The notes: a model not told the origin generated them from the sequence alone. Positions 8,849 through 17,567 are shown, numbered from the stretch's first letter. The stretch: 64,000 nucleotides of DNA from UBA2357 sp046295975 (GCA_046295975.1 JBKBMG010000027.1:6519-70518); one strand, 5' to 3'. Translations and numbers: made by a program.

Positions 8849-10246
8849 TCACCCGCCCGCCCGTGCGGTCACGAACATGGTTCCGCCTCCGCGGCGTACC
8901 AGCAGACTCACGGTTTCGCCATCCTGCAACCGGCCGACCTCCGCCTCGAACACCGCAACTGAATCCAGAGCGATCTGTTGACCACCGATCACGATCGCGA
9001 GCAACATGTCGCCACGACGCAGTTCGACGCTGCCCGTGACCTGCTCGACCACCAACCCACCTGACACCCCTGAGCGCCGCGTCTGTTCCGCCGACGGCTC
9101 GCGCACGATCAACCCCAGCTTGTTGGGTTCGCCACGCCCGGGCAGCGTCGGCCCGCGCGTTTCGGTGGCATGCTCCTCGCGCCATTCGCCAACAGTCACC
9201 TTCAATGATGTCTCGCGCGCGCTACGAACCACGACCAGTTCGACTTCCTCGCCGGGTCTGCTGGCCGCCACGATACGCGGCAAGTCGCCCGACGAGGCTA
9301 CCCGCTTGCCCGCAAAACGGACGATCACATCCCCGACCTCGACCCCGGCCAGTGCCGCCGGCGCGCCGGGCTCGACCCCACTGACCAGCGCCCCTTCAGC
9401 CTCCACGAGGCCAAAGCTGTCCGCGATGGCGCGCGTCACCTCCTGAATCTCCACGCCGATCCGCCCCCTTCGCACAGTGCCATGAGTGCGCAACTGTGAC
9501 TGAACCTCCATCGCCACATCGATGGGTATGGCAAAGGACAAACCCATGAAACCACCGGTCTGACTGTAGATCTGGGAGTTCATCCCGACCACTTCGCCAC
9601 GCAAATTGAACAAAGGCCCACCGGAATTGCCCGGATTGATCGCAACGTCGGTCTGAATGAAGGGAACAAAATTCTCATCCGGCAGGCTGCGCCCCTTCGC
9701 GCTGACGATACCGGCTGTCACCGAGTGGTCGAAGCCGAAGGGCGAGCCGATCGCCAGCACCCACTCGCCGACCTCGAGCCGGTCGGGGGCACCCAGTGTC
9801 ACCGGGCGCAGATCGCGGGCATCGATTCTCAGCAAGGCCACGTCGCTACGCCGGTCACGCCCCACCACTTCTGCGACGAACTCGCGCTTATCCATCAAGC
9901 GCACGAGCACCTCGTCGGCATCCTCGATCACATGTGCATTGGTCAGGATGTAGCCATCAGCATCGATGACGAACCCCGACCCCAGAGAATTGCCATCACC
10001 CCCCGGCCTGGATTCGTCCGGGAAACGCGGCATGAAACGTCTGAACAACTCGTAGACCGGATCATCCTCATCGATACCAGGAAAGACCGGTGTACGTGCG
10101 CGCGGCTTCTGCGTCGTACTGATATTGACGACCGATGCGCCCTCGCGCTTGACGATGGAAGTGAAGTCCGGCAATGGCGCAGCAGCAAGCGACGTCGTCA
10201 GCAAACCCAGCGACGCGACACCAAAGGCCAGCGCAATACGGAACAT
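8849..10246 (-). CDS. mucD: Periplasmic serine protease/chaperone of the DegP/DegQ family
   Basis: HtrA-type protease that degrades misfolded envelope proteins. From the ATG at 10246 the product is 465 residues: a signal peptide (FRIALAFGVASLGLLTTSLA), a trypsin-like domain with the triad His105 (TNAHVIED), Asp135 (RSDVALL) and Ser208 (NPGNSGGP), then two PDZ domains (about 265-350 and 375-460). An earlier in-frame start at 10282 would overlap rseC and is less likely. As the last gene of the rpoE-rseA-rseB-rseC-mucD cluster it matches the Pseudomonas algU-mucABCD order and is probably both a target and a feedback part of the stress response. Confidence 0.94.
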   Translation of the reverse strand: MFRIALAFGVASLGLLTTSLAAAPLPDFTSIVKREGASVVNISTTQKPRARTPVFPGIDEDDPVYELFRRFMPRFPDESRPGGDGNSLGSGFVIDADGYILTNAHVIEDADEVLVRLMDKREFVAEVVGRDRRSDVALLRIDARDLRPVTLGAPDRLEVGEWVLAIGSPFGFDHSVTAGIVSAKGRSLPDENFVPFIQTDVAINPGNSGGPLFNLRGEVVGMNSQIYSQTGGFMGLSFAIPIDVAMEVQSQLRTHGTVRRGRIGVEIQEVTRAIADSFGLVEAEGALVSGVEPGAPAALAGVEVGDVIVRFAGKRVASSGDLPRIVAASRPGEEVELVVVRSARETSLKVTVGEWREEHATETRGPTLPGRGEPNKLGLIVREPSAEQTRRSGVSGGLVVEQVTGSVELRRGDMLLAIVIGGQQIALDSVAVFEAEVGRLQDGETVSLLVRRGGGTMFVTARAGG

Positions 10247-10251
10247 CCGGC

Positions 10252-10731
10252 TCACCCGGGAACCCTCATCCGCACCGCGCACGCCGCCGGCTCACCGGCG
10301 TCATCCCGCACCATCTCGACCACCAGACGCCGACGCCAACTGCGGCTTCTATGCAGCGCGCGATTCCCGATCACCGCGAGCGCCAGGCCAGCCAACGCCC
10401 CAGCCAGCGCGGCGCCGTCACCATCGCCGCCGATCGCCCGTCCCAGCAGCGCGCCCACAATCAGCAGCACCACGCCAAGGCCGTAACTGGCGAGCGCGCC
10501 CGTCAGCGGGGCACCGTCCGGAATGATCAGGCGCACCCGATCCCCCGCCCGCACGCCTATGTGGTCGTCAACTTCAAAGCTGGGCGCAGCCCCCTTGAAC
10601 ACATCCGCCAAGCGTGTCGCCCGACAGCCACCCGGCTCATCACAGCGCCCGCATCCACCGATGTGTTCGGACACATTCACGCGCGCCCGACCGCCCTCGA
10701 CCGCTATGACGACTGCGCGCGCCTCCATCAT
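10252..10731 (-). CDS. rseC: RseC/MucC-type sigma-E regulatory membrane protein
   Basis: Integral membrane protein of the sigma-E cluster, related to RseC proteins that also act in SoxR reduction. From the ATG at 10731, which overlaps the rseB stop, the product has 159 residues. Seen: an N-terminal domain with a cysteine cluster (CGRCDEPGGC), then two adjacent membrane helices (about 78-95 and 103-122) and a basic tail. The open frame extends to 10764, but that start lies inside rseB and adds an arginine-rich extension. mucD begins 5 bases downstream. Confidence 0.85.
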   Translation of the reverse strand: MMEARAVVIAVEGGRARVNVSEHIGGCGRCDEPGGCRATRLADVFKGAAPSFEVDDHIGVRAGDRVRLIIPDGAPLTGALASYGLGVVLLIVGALLGRAIGGDGDGAALAGALAGLALAVIGNRALHRSRSWRRRLVVEMVRDDAGEPAACAVRMRVPG

Positions 10732-11699
10732 CGCTGCACGGCCTGCATGCCGTCGCCGACCCACTGTACCGCCCGCAATGGCACCTCGCCAAGTACGGTG
10801 ACGAGGTGACCATTCACCGTCCGCTTGTAGATATTGATCGCGCCGCTCGCAAGCAACCCGAGACCACCCTGACCGCCTTGCGGATCGATGGGCTCGATGA
10901 AGACCGAGATCGACGCCAGACCGTCGCCATACACGAGATGCAGCACGTCGCCACGATCCCGCCCCAGCGGCCTGCGCACCGCAGACTTCAGCGAATAGCC
11001 CGGCAGCGGGTTAGCCAACGACCACTCGCTATCCGACGCCCTCAATTCACTGCCATGCGCATTCACCACACGCCAGTTCTCATTCTTCTCGTACTGCGGC
11101 CTGAGCATCTCGGGGTCGATATCACCGCCGATGCGGACATCGCTGAACGTGAACTGCTCCACCACGTCACCGCGTTCGTCCAGCGTCCTGGCCTTCAGCA
11201 ACAACCCCGAGGTGGTCTCTGCCCACAACATGTGACCGTAGCGAAGGTCATCCTTGGGCTCCAGCATGATCAGCCGGGTGTCGTGACCGGCGACGCGACT
11301 GGCGTCACCAAGGCTGACGCGGTAATTCTCGGCAACGCCCGTGTAGGACGCGGGCAAGCGTGCAGGGAAGGCCCGGCGTCCACCTGCGCGATCGACGATC
11401 ACGGTCTTCTGGTCGGGCAGGACACACAACACCTCGTCATTCGTGCGGATCACCTCCCGCGGGCTGCCGTCGAGCACTTCAAGGCGCTCGTGCTCGCCTT
11501 CGGCATCCACCATGTGAGCAATGCGCGAAGTTTCGAAGTCACCACCGGACTGATAGATGAAGGTGCCGGTATAGTTGAGCCGTTGCCCCGCAGTCGCGAT
11601 CTTGCCGAGCCAGGTCAGCGGATCTAGAGTCGGATTCGCAGTCGCGAACGCGGGCACGAACGACGCGAAAAGCGCCAGCGCAACAACGGCTACTCTCAT
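10728..11699 (-). CDS. rseB: Periplasmic sigma-E regulator RseB/MucB
   Basis: RseB binds the periplasmic part of the anti-sigma factor RseA and protects it from DegS cleavage until lipoprotein or LPS signals arrive. The 323-residue product starts with a clear signal peptide (MRVAVVALALFASFVPAFATA) and continues with the large LolA-like domain (LTWLGKIATAGQRLNYTGTF) and the smaller C-terminal domain. It overlaps both rseA (four bases, ATGA) and rseC, so the three are coupled. Confidence 0.93.
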   Translation of the reverse strand: MRVAVVALALFASFVPAFATANPTLDPLTWLGKIATAGQRLNYTGTFIYQSGGDFETSRIAHMVDAEGEHERLEVLDGSPREVIRTNDEVLCVLPDQKTVIVDRAGGRRAFPARLPASYTGVAENYRVSLGDASRVAGHDTRLIMLEPKDDLRYGHMLWAETTSGLLLKARTLDERGDVVEQFTFSDVRIGGDIDPEMLRPQYEKNENWRVVNAHGSELRASDSEWSLANPLPGYSLKSAVRRPLGRDRGDVLHLVYGDGLASISVFIEPIDPQGGQGGLGLLASGAINIYKRTVNGHLVTVLGEVPLRAVQWVGDGMQAVQR

Positions 11700-12241
11700 C
11701 TACGGACATCTCCGCGGTTATCCGAAACCGTACGCACATACTGAACCACCCCGGGGATCGGCCCTCCGCCACTCATGGCCTGGTGGACGAAAACGAATTC
11801 GCGGTGCGCATCGTCACGCGTTTCCGTGGGGTTGGCGCGCGCCGTGACCGGCATCGGCTCAGGAGTCATACGCGGCGCCACCGACGCCATGGGCACCCCG
11901 GTCTGCGGCTGCGAGGAGAGCGTAAACGCCACCCAGCCAACTGCCAGCACGCCCATGACCGATGCCGCCACCGGCATCAAGGCGCGAGCCAGCCCGCGCC
12001 GCTCGCGTGCCTGAACGGACACAGCCGGCGCCAATACCGTCGGCTCAGAATCCAGACCAGCCATCACCCGCGCGGCGAAATCGCCGGCCTGCGCATGCTC
12101 GCCACGCAACGCATCGCCGATCAGGCAATAGGCATCCCACTGCCGCCTCAGCGACGGATCGGTACGCATGCCGTCAAGCAGCCTGGCGCACGCGTGATCG
12201 TCGAGATCGCCATCGAGAAGAGCTGACACTTTGTCGTTCAT
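11696..12241 (-). CDS. rseA: Anti-sigma-E factor RseA/MucA
   Basis: Single-pass inner-membrane protein that holds sigma-E inactive. The 181-residue product has the RseA N-terminal domain (MNDKVSALLDGDLDDHACAR...RRQWDAYCLIGDALRGE), a membrane helix at about 89-109 (MPVAASVMGVLAVGWVAFTL), and a short periplasmic tail rich in Pro and Met expected to bind RseB. It starts 10 bases after rpoE. The HQAMSGGGPIPGVVQYVRTV tail resembles other betaproteobacterial RseA proteins. Confidence 0.93.
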   Translation of the reverse strand: MNDKVSALLDGDLDDHACARLLDGMRTDPSLRRQWDAYCLIGDALRGEHAQAGDFAARVMAGLDSEPTVLAPAVSVQARERRGLARALMPVAASVMGVLAVGWVAFTLSSQPQTGVPMASVAPRMTPEPMPVTARANPTETRDDAHREFVFVHQAMSGGGPIPGVVQYVRTVSDNRGDVRR

Positions 12242-12251
12242 GAGTTACCAC

Positions 12252-12851
12252 CTACCAACGTTTGTCGGGGGCCGTGTCGAGCAACGGCCTCAGTCTTTCA
12301 GAAATCGCCTCTCGCGCACGGAAGATGCGCGAACGAACCGTACCAATCGGGCAGTCCATGATGTTGGCAATCTCCTCATAGCTCAGCCCTTCAAGCTCCC
12401 GCAACATGATTGCGGTCCGCAGCTCCTCCGGCAGCGCGGCCATCGCCTCCTCGACCGCCTCGCCGATCTGTCGCGTCATCAACAAGCGCTCGGGCGTATT
12501 GATGTCGCGCAACTGATCACCGTCTTCCAGCGTCTCAGCCTCCTCGGCATCGAAACCGGTCGTCGTCGGTGCTCGCCGCCCCTGCGACACCAGATAATTC
12601 TTGGCCGTATTGATGCCGATGCGGTATAGCCAGGTGTAGAACGCGCTGTCGCCCCGGAACGAGTTCAAGGCCCGATAGGCCTTGATGAACGTTTCCTGCG
12701 CCACATCCTCCACCTCGGCGGGATCGCGGATCAGGCGCGACAACAGCCGCTGCAGCTTGCGCTGGTACTTGGACACCAGCAAGCCGAACGCCTGCTTGTC
12801 GCCGCGTTGCACGCGCTCAACAAGTTGCTGATCTATCTCGCGATCGCTCAT
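12252..12851 (-). CDS. rpoE: RNA polymerase sigma factor RpoE (sigma-E/AlgU)
   Basis: ECF sigma factor for envelope stress. The 199-residue product has region 2 (KYQRKLQRLLSRLIRDPAEV, then DVAQETFIKAYRAL) and region 4 (EELRTAIMLRELEGLSYEEI...CPIGTVRSRIFRARE). Length and sequence match the sigma-E/AlgU branch. It leads the operon rpoE-rseA-rseB-rseC-mucD. Two candidate promoters lie upstream: a sigma-70-type one and a sigma-E-like one, which would give the usual positive autoregulation. Confidence 0.97.
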   Translation of the reverse strand: MSDREIDQQLVERVQRGDKQAFGLLVSKYQRKLQRLLSRLIRDPAEVEDVAQETFIKAYRALNSFRGDSAFYTWLYRIGINTAKNYLVSQGRRAPTTTGFDAEEAETLEDGDQLRDINTPERLLMTRQIGEAVEEAMAALPEELRTAIMLRELEGLSYEEIANIMDCPIGTVRSRIFRAREAISERLRPLLDTAPDKRW

Positions 12852-12889
12852 GAACGGGTTGAATCTCTATATTGGGCAAAAACCGCGCC

Positions 12890-12918
12890 AGTATAGCGAT
12901 CCACGAGATGGACGGCAA
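12890..12918 (-). promoter_or_regulatory. Sigma-70-type promoter of rpoE
   Basis: Reading the minus strand, a -35 box TTGCCG (12918-12913), a 17-base spacer and a -10 box TATACT (12895-12890) lie about 40 bases upstream of the rpoE ATG. Both boxes match the consensus at five of six (TATACT) and four of six (TTGCCG) positions. This would supply basal sigma-E. Confidence 0.6.
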
Positions 12919-12934
12919 AGCCGAAGCTCAATCG

Positions 12935-12961
12935 AAAGACACAACCGCCCCAAAATAGTTC
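12935..12961 (-). promoter_or_regulatory. Sigma-E-like promoter of rpoE (possible autoregulation)
   Basis: On the minus strand GAACTA (12961-12956), 16 bases, then TCTTT (12939-12935). The known sigma-E/AlgU consensus is GAACTT with 16-17 bases before TCTGA or TCAAA, so the -35 is one base off and the -10 keeps its TC. Positive autoregulation of rpoE from such a promoter is established in relatives; here it is inferred from sequence only. Confidence 0.45.
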
Positions 12962-13000
12962 ATAGGCCCGCAGGGTCTTGTGTTCTCGGCACACGGGGGT

Positions 13001-13031
13001 TTGCGGCGGCCCGGTCGGGGCGTGCTATATT
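13001..13031 (+). promoter_or_regulatory. Possible promoter of nadB
   Basis: TTGCGG (13001-13006) and TATATT (13026-13031) are separated by 19 bases, 30 bases upstream of the chosen nadB start. The -10 is good but the spacer is long, so this is tentative. The divergent rpoE promoters lie within 100 bases. Confidence 0.35.
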
Positions 13032-13061
13032 TCCGCCGCACTCACACGGGCCGTAACCATT

Positions 13062-14660
13062 TTGTCAAAACAGTTCGACGTTCTCATACTGGGTAGCGGC
13101 ACGGCGGGACAATCGCTGGCGCTGCGTCTGGCCGACACGCTCAAGGTCGGGATCGTGACCAAGCGCAGCCTGACCGACAGCGCGAGCGCCTGGGCACAGG
13201 GCGGCATCGCGGCAGTGCTCGACAACGCCGACAGCATCGAAGCGCACATCCAGGACACCTTTACCGCAGGCGCCGGATTGTGCAATCCCAAGGCAACCCG
13301 CTTTGTCGTTGAGAACGGCAAGCGAGCCATCGAGTGGCTGATCGACCGGGGCGTGCCCTTTACCCGTGAAGACGACAGCACGCTCGGTTACCACCTTACC
13401 CGTGAAGGCGGCCACTCGCATCGGCGCATCATCCATGCCGCCGACGCCACCGGTGCGGCAGTCCAGGCAACGCTCACCGAGCAGGTGTTGTCGCACCCGA
13501 ACATCAGCATCCTCGAGAACCACATCGCCATCGACCTGATTCTTGGTGACAAGATTGGACAGGGCGAACGGCGCTGCCTCGGCGCCTACGTGCTGGACAT
13601 CACGAACGGCAAGGTGATGACCACCGCTGCACGCCAGACCGTACTGGCAACCGGCGGCGCCGGGAAGGTGTATCTGTTCACCACCAATCCGGATGTGGCG
13701 ACCGGCGACGGCATCGCCATGGCCTGGCGTGCGGGCTGCCGGGTGGCGAATATGGAATTCATCCAGTTTCATCCCACCTGCCTGTTCCACCCGCAGGCCA
13801 AGTCGTTTCTGATCACCGAAGCAGTGCGCGGCGAAGGTGGAATCCTGCGCCTGCCCGACGGCAGTCGCTTCATGCCGGAGCACGATGCCCGTGCGGAACT
13901 TGCGCCACGCGACATCGTCGCGCGAGCGATCGATTTCGAGATGAAGAAGCGCGGCCTGGACTGCGTGTATCTCGACATCAGCCACAAGCCGGCCGACTGG
14001 TTGAGATCCCATTTTCCGAACATCCACGCCCGTTGCCTCGAACTCGGCATCGACATCACCCGCGAACCGATTCCGGTCGTCCCCGCAGCCCACTATACAT
14101 GCGGTGGGGTGGTGACCGACCTCGCCGCGCGCACCGATGTTCCAGGCCTGTATTGCGTGGGCGAATCGGCCGGCACAGGCCTGCATGGCGCCAACCGCCT
14201 CGCCAGCAATTCCCTGCTCGAGTGCCTCGTTTTCGGTGAAGCCGCGGCGAACGACATCCTTTCGGCGGCGCGCACCCCACTGCCCTCCCTGCCGGCTTGG
14301 GACGAAAGCCGGGTCACGGATGCGGACGAGGAAGTCGTGATTTCCCACAACTGGGCGGAACTGCGTCGTTTCATGTGGGACTACGTAGGTATCGTGCGCA
14401 CGACCAAGCGCCTGCAGCGTGCCCAGCACCGAATCCGCCTGCTGCACAGGGAGATACACGAGTTCTACTCGAACTTCCGTGTCGGCAACGATTTGATCGA
14501 ACTGCGGAACCTGGTCACCACCGCCGACCTCATCGTGCGTTGCGCCCTGAAACGCAAGGAAAGCCGCGGCCTGCATTACTCCCGGGACTTTCCGGAAACA
14601 CTGCCGGTGGCCCGGGACACAGTGCTTCGCCCGCCCCTCAGACGGGCAAGGACCCGCTGA
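13062..14660 (+). CDS. nadB: L-aspartate oxidase
   Basis: FAD enzyme that oxidises aspartate to iminoaspartate, the first step of NAD synthesis from aspartate. Starting at the TTG at 13062 (LSKQFDVLILGSGTAGQSLA) gives 533 residues. The Rossmann FAD motif is at once in place, followed by the active-site segment (REGGHSHRRIIHA) and the flavin-contact region CVGESAGTGLHGANRLASNS, all typical. The frame is open back to 12978, but the added residues are not homologous. The 3' end overlaps the convergent YgfX-like gene by 23 bases. nadA and nadC are not nearby. Confidence 0.93.
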   Translation: MSKQFDVLILGSGTAGQSLALRLADTLKVGIVTKRSLTDSASAWAQGGIAAVLDNADSIEAHIQDTFTAGAGLCNPKATRFVVENGKRAIEWLIDRGVPFTREDDSTLGYHLTREGGHSHRRIIHAADATGAAVQATLTEQVLSHPNISILENHIAIDLILGDKIGQGERRCLGAYVLDITNGKVMTTAARQTVLATGGAGKVYLFTTNPDVATGDGIAMAWRAGCRVANMEFIQFHPTCLFHPQAKSFLITEAVRGEGGILRLPDGSRFMPEHDARAELAPRDIVARAIDFEMKKRGLDCVYLDISHKPADWLRSHFPNIHARCLELGIDITREPIPVVPAAHYTCGGVVTDLAARTDVPGLYCVGESAGTGLHGANRLASNSLLECLVFGEAAANDILSAARTPLPSLPAWDESRVTDADEEVVISHNWAELRRFMWDYVGIVRTTKRLQRAQHRIRLLHREIHEFYSNFRVGNDLIELRNLVTTADLIVRCALKRKESRGLHYSRDFPETLPVARDTVLRPPLRRARTR

Positions 14661-15114
14661 CCGTCTCGTCCTTCCGCCCCGGCATCGCGGCCTCTCCCGG
14701 AACACGTGAGCAATGCCTCACCCAGATGCGCAGCAGTCGCCAGCTTGTCGCCGGCACCGCATCCCGGCAAATCATGAAGCGCGCAGCCGGTGCGGCAACC
14801 CTGGCGGGCTCGCAGCGCAGCCAGATCGCCCACGGCCCCTCCACGACGCTCGCGAGGCGCTGTTCGTGGCGACGACCCTCCGAATCAACGCTCACGACAT
14901 AGCCATCGCGACCGAAGACGAGCGTCACCCGCGCGCCCTGCCCCTCACGCCATACGGCATACCCCAGGGACACCGCGACCGCACTCCACCCTGCCGCGAT
15001 CCAGCCCCACGGCAGCGACGCCATGCCATAGGCCGCGGCGACGCAAACGTGCAGCGTCACGAGCAGCGCAATCAGACATTTTGAGCGACCAGGAACGACC
15101 TGAAAGACCTGCAT
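14638..15114 (-). CDS. YgfX-like small membrane protein
   Basis: A 158-residue product from the ATG at 15114 (MQVFQVVPGRSKCLIALLVT). It has two nearby membrane helices (about 12-30 and 34-50) followed by a soluble domain. The layout resembles YgfX (CptA), a short inner-membrane protein often found beside nadB or sdhE. Family assignment rests on topology and position next to nadB, not on strong motifs. The 3' end overlaps nadB tail to tail. A start further upstream (15210) is open but would run into the fabF terminator region. Confidence 0.55.
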   Translation of the reverse strand: MQVFQVVPGRSKCLIALLVTLHVCVAAAYGMASLPWGWIAAGWSAVAVSLGYAVWREGQGARVTLVFGRDGYVVSVDSEGRRHEQRLASVVEGPWAIWLRCEPARVAAPAARFMICRDAVPATSWRLLRIWVRHCSRVPGEAAMPGRKDETVSGSLPV

Positions 15115-15195
15115 CTGTGGAAAACTCCTCGCTGTCACCGGCCCGTTACGCTCAGCCAGGCAAGGTCGCCCACAACAACGCGTACGCGCAGATGG

Positions 15196-15221
15196 AAAAA
15201 CGGCGGCCATCAGGCCGCCGT
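15196..15221 (-). terminator. Terminator after fabF
   Basis: On the minus strand a perfect 9-bp stem, ACGGCGGCC/GGCCGCCGT with a TGAT loop (15200-15221), is followed by TTTTT. It lies 10 bases beyond the fabF stop and ends the fatty-acid gene block. Confidence 0.85.
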
Positions 15222-15230
15222 CTTCATCAT

Positions 15231-16466
15231 TTACAGCTTCCGGAACACCAGTGTCCCGTTGGTGCCCCCAAAGCCGAAATTGTTCTTCAGGGCTACCTCT
15301 ATCCGCATGTCGCGGGCGGTATTCGCGCAGTAGTCCAGATCACACTCCGGATCCTGCTCGAAGATGTTGATCGTTGGCGGAGAGACCTGGTGGTGAATGG
15401 CAAGCACGGTAAACACCGACTCAAGACCGCCCGCGCCGCCCAGCAAGTGCCCGGTCATCGACTTCGTCGAGTTGACCACCAGCTTTCTGGCATGGTCTTC
15501 ACCGAAGGCCAGTTTGATCGCGTCCGTCTCGTTCTTGTCGCCAAGCGGCGTAGAGGTGCCATGCGCATTGAGATAGTGCACGTCGCCCGGGTTCACGCCG
15601 GCGTTCTTCATGGCGTTCACCATGCTGCGACGTGGTCCGTCGGTGTCCGGCGCGGTCATGTGAAACGCGTCGCCGCTCATGCCGAAACCCGCCAGCTCAG
15701 CATAGATCCGGGCGCCACGCCGCACCGCGTGCTCGTACTCCTCGAGCACCAGCACGCCTGAGCCCTCGCCGAGGACGAAACCGTCGCGATCCTTGTCCCA
15801 CGGCCGGCTCGCGGTCGCAGGGTCGTCGTTGCGGGTGGACAAGGCCTTGGCCGAGGCAAAGCCGCCGATGGCCAGATGGGTGACGGTAGACTCGGCTCCA
15901 CCGCATACCATCACGTCGGCATCACCATACTCGATGGTGCGCGCACTCATCCCAATCGCATGAAGACCGGTGGTGCAGGCGGTTACCACAGCCAGGTTTG
16001 GCCCCTTCAGGCCGTACATGATCGAGAGGTTGCCCGAGATCATGTTGATGATGGTGCCCGGAATGAAGAACGGCGAAATCTTGCGATGACCGGCACGCAG
16101 GAAATCATCGTGCGTGCTCTCGATCATCGGCAGGCCACCGATACCGGAGCCGATGTTCACGCCGATGCGCTCGGCATTTTCGGCAGTAATTTCGATCCCG
16201 GAATCCTTGATGGCCTGTACGCCCGCGGCGATCCCGTAGTGGATGAATACATCCATTCTGCGGGCATCCTTGGGCGACAGGTAGGCATCGACATCAAACC
16301 CCTTGACCTCCCCCGCGATCCTCACGGGAAACACGGATGCGTCAAAGCGGGTGATCTCGGTGATACCGGAACGGCCACTGACAAGATTGTCCCAAGCTTC
16401 CGGAATGGTGTTCCCGACGGGGGAGATGGCCCCCAGACCGGTAATGACGACTCTGCGACGGGTCAA
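15231..16466 (-). CDS. fabF: 3-oxoacyl-[ACP] synthase II
   Basis: Elongating condensing enzyme of fatty-acid synthesis; it also sets the balance of unsaturated products. The 411-residue product has the Cys164 nucleophile (VTACTTGLHA), the catalytic histidines in NAHGTSTPLGD and STKSMTGHLLGG, and the C-terminal loop NNFGFGGTN. It begins 22 bases downstream of acpP, the usual acpP-fabF arrangement. It is followed by a strong terminator. Confidence 0.98.
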   Translation of the reverse strand: MTRRRVVITGLGAISPVGNTIPEAWDNLVSGRSGITEITRFDASVFPVRIAGEVKGFDVDAYLSPKDARRMDVFIHYGIAAGVQAIKDSGIEITAENAERIGVNIGSGIGGLPMIESTHDDFLRAGHRKISPFFIPGTIINMISGNLSIMYGLKGPNLAVVTACTTGLHAIGMSARTIEYGDADVMVCGGAESTVTHLAIGGFASAKALSTRNDDPATASRPWDKDRDGFVLGEGSGVLVLEEYEHAVRRGARIYAELAGFGMSGDAFHMTAPDTDGPRRSMVNAMKNAGVNPGDVHYLNAHGTSTPLGDKNETDAIKLAFGEDHARKLVVNSTKSMTGHLLGGAGGLESVFTVLAIHHQVSPPTINIFEQDPECDLDYCANTARDMRIEVALKNNFGFGGTNGTLVFRKL

Positions 16467-16488
16467 TGTTCGCTCCGGTTGATGGCGA

Positions 16489-16728
16489 TTACTTCTTCAG
16501 ATGGGCGTTGACGTAGTCGATCGCCTGCTGAACGGTCGTGATCTTCTCGGCTTCTTCGTCCGGGATTTCGCACTCGAACTCTTCCTCGAGCGCCATCACC
16601 AACTCGACGGTATCGAGCGAGTCCGCGCCCAGGTCATCGACGAACGAAGATTCGTTCTTGATCTCCGATTCGTTCACGCCAAGCTGCTCAGCGACAATCT
16701 TCTTGACGCGCTGTTCGATGTTCTCCAT
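16489..16728 (-). CDS. acpP: Acyl carrier protein
   Basis: Carries growing acyl chains on a phosphopantetheine arm. The 79-residue acidic protein has the modification site Ser37 in DDLGADSLDTVELVM. A strong ribosome-binding site AAGGAG precedes the ATG. It likely has its own promoter in the gap after fabG (16729-16817), which also contains a terminator hairpin, consistent with the very high ACP demand. AcpS, which activates it, is at 1808-2188. Confidence 0.98.
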   Translation of the reverse strand: MENIEQRVKKIVAEQLGVNESEIKNESSFVDDLGADSLDTVELVMALEEEFECEIPDEEAEKITTVQQAIDYVNAHLKK

Positions 16729-16763
16729 GGAGAAACTCCTTCCCTGAAAATAGAGAGATGAAT

Positions 16764-16795
16764 AAAAAGCCGGCGTATTCTACCAAAAACGCCGG
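16764..16795 (-). terminator. Intergenic terminator hairpin between fabG and acpP
   Basis: On the minus strand a 7-bp perfect stem, CCGGCGT (16795-16789) with ACGCCGG (16776-16770), is followed by CTTTTTATT. It would stop part of the fabG read-through before acpP. The hairpin loop contains the -10 box of the putative acpP promoter. Confidence 0.65.
16777..16785 (-). promoter_or_regulatory. Extended -10 promoter of acpP
   Basis: The minus strand reads TGGTAGAAT (16785-16777), an extended -10 element (TGn plus TAGAAT), about 49 bases before the acpP ATG. No good -35 is seen at 17 bases. It lies inside the loop of the fabG-acpP hairpin, so transcripts starting here would escape the terminator stem. 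Confidence 0.5.
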
Positions 16796-16817
16796 AGACT
16801 GCTATCCGCGACGACGC

Positions 16818-17567
16818 TCACGACATGTACATGCCGCCGTTGACATGCATTGTGGTTCCGGTGACGTAGGACGCCGCGGGCGAAGCAAGGAAGGCGACCG
16901 CAGCCGCGATCTCTTCCGGCCGCCCCAGCCGGCCCAGCGCAATTTGACCGGTCAGTGCCTCGCGCGCCGCATCCGGCAGGGCGCGCGTCATGTCGGTATC
17001 GATGAAGCCCGGCGCGACGCAATTGACGGTGATGTTGCGGCTGCCCAGTTCACGCGCGAGCGCCCGGCTCATGCCCGCCACACCGGCCTTGGCGGCCGCA
17101 TAGTTGGCCTGCCCCGGATTGCCGGCACTGCCGACCACCGACGTAATGTTGATGATGCGGCCGTTGCGCGCCTTCATCATGCCACGCATCACCAGCTTGG
17201 ACATGCGGAAAACCGCCTTGAGGTTGGTATCGATCACCGCGTCCCATTCCTCGTCCTTCATCCGCATGGCGATGTTGTCGCGCGTGATGCCGGCATTGTT
17301 CACGAGGATGGAAACCGCTCCGAAACGCTGCTCGACCTCCCCCAGGGCTGCTTCGCAGGCCGTCGCGTCGGTCACGTCCAGTGCCATCCCGGCACCCTTG
17401 AACCCGGCCTGATGCAAGGCTCCGTCGATATCTGCCGCTCCTCCGGCCGAAGTTGCGGTGCCGACCACCGCCGCCCCCATGCGGGCGAGTTCCATAGCCA
17501 CCGCCCGGCCGATGCCTCGCGACGCGCCCGTCACCAGGGCGACCTGACCTTCCAGCACTGCGTTCAT
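16818..17567 (-). CDS. fabG: 3-oxoacyl-[ACP] reductase
   Basis: NADPH-dependent reduction of 3-oxoacyl-ACP in the elongation cycle. From the ATG at 17567 (MNAVLEGQVALVTGASRGIG) the product has 249 residues: the GASRGIG cofactor motif, NNAGITRDN, catalytic Ser in SVVGSAGNPG and the YAAAKAG Tyr-Lys pair. The start overlaps the fabD stop as ATGA and has GAGGAG six bases upstream; a GTG two codons earlier is open but lies on top of that ribosome-binding site. Confidence 0.97.
   Translation of the reverse strand: MNAVLEGQVALVTGASRGIGRAVAMELARMGAAVVGTATSAGGAADIDGALHQAGFKGAGMALDVTDATACEAALGEVEQRFGAVSILVNNAGITRDNIAMRMKDEEWDAVIDTNLKAVFRMSKLVMRGMMKARNGRIINITSVVGSAGNPGQANYAAAKAGVAGMSRALARELGSRNITVNCVAPGFIDTDMTRALPDAAREALTGQIALGRLGRPEEIAAAVAFLASPAASYVTGTTMHVNGGMYMS

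Noticed and set aside
12978..13061. An upstream extension of nadB to 12978
   Set aside because: The added 28 residues cover the promoter region and are not like NadB; the TTG at 13062 gives the normal N-terminus.
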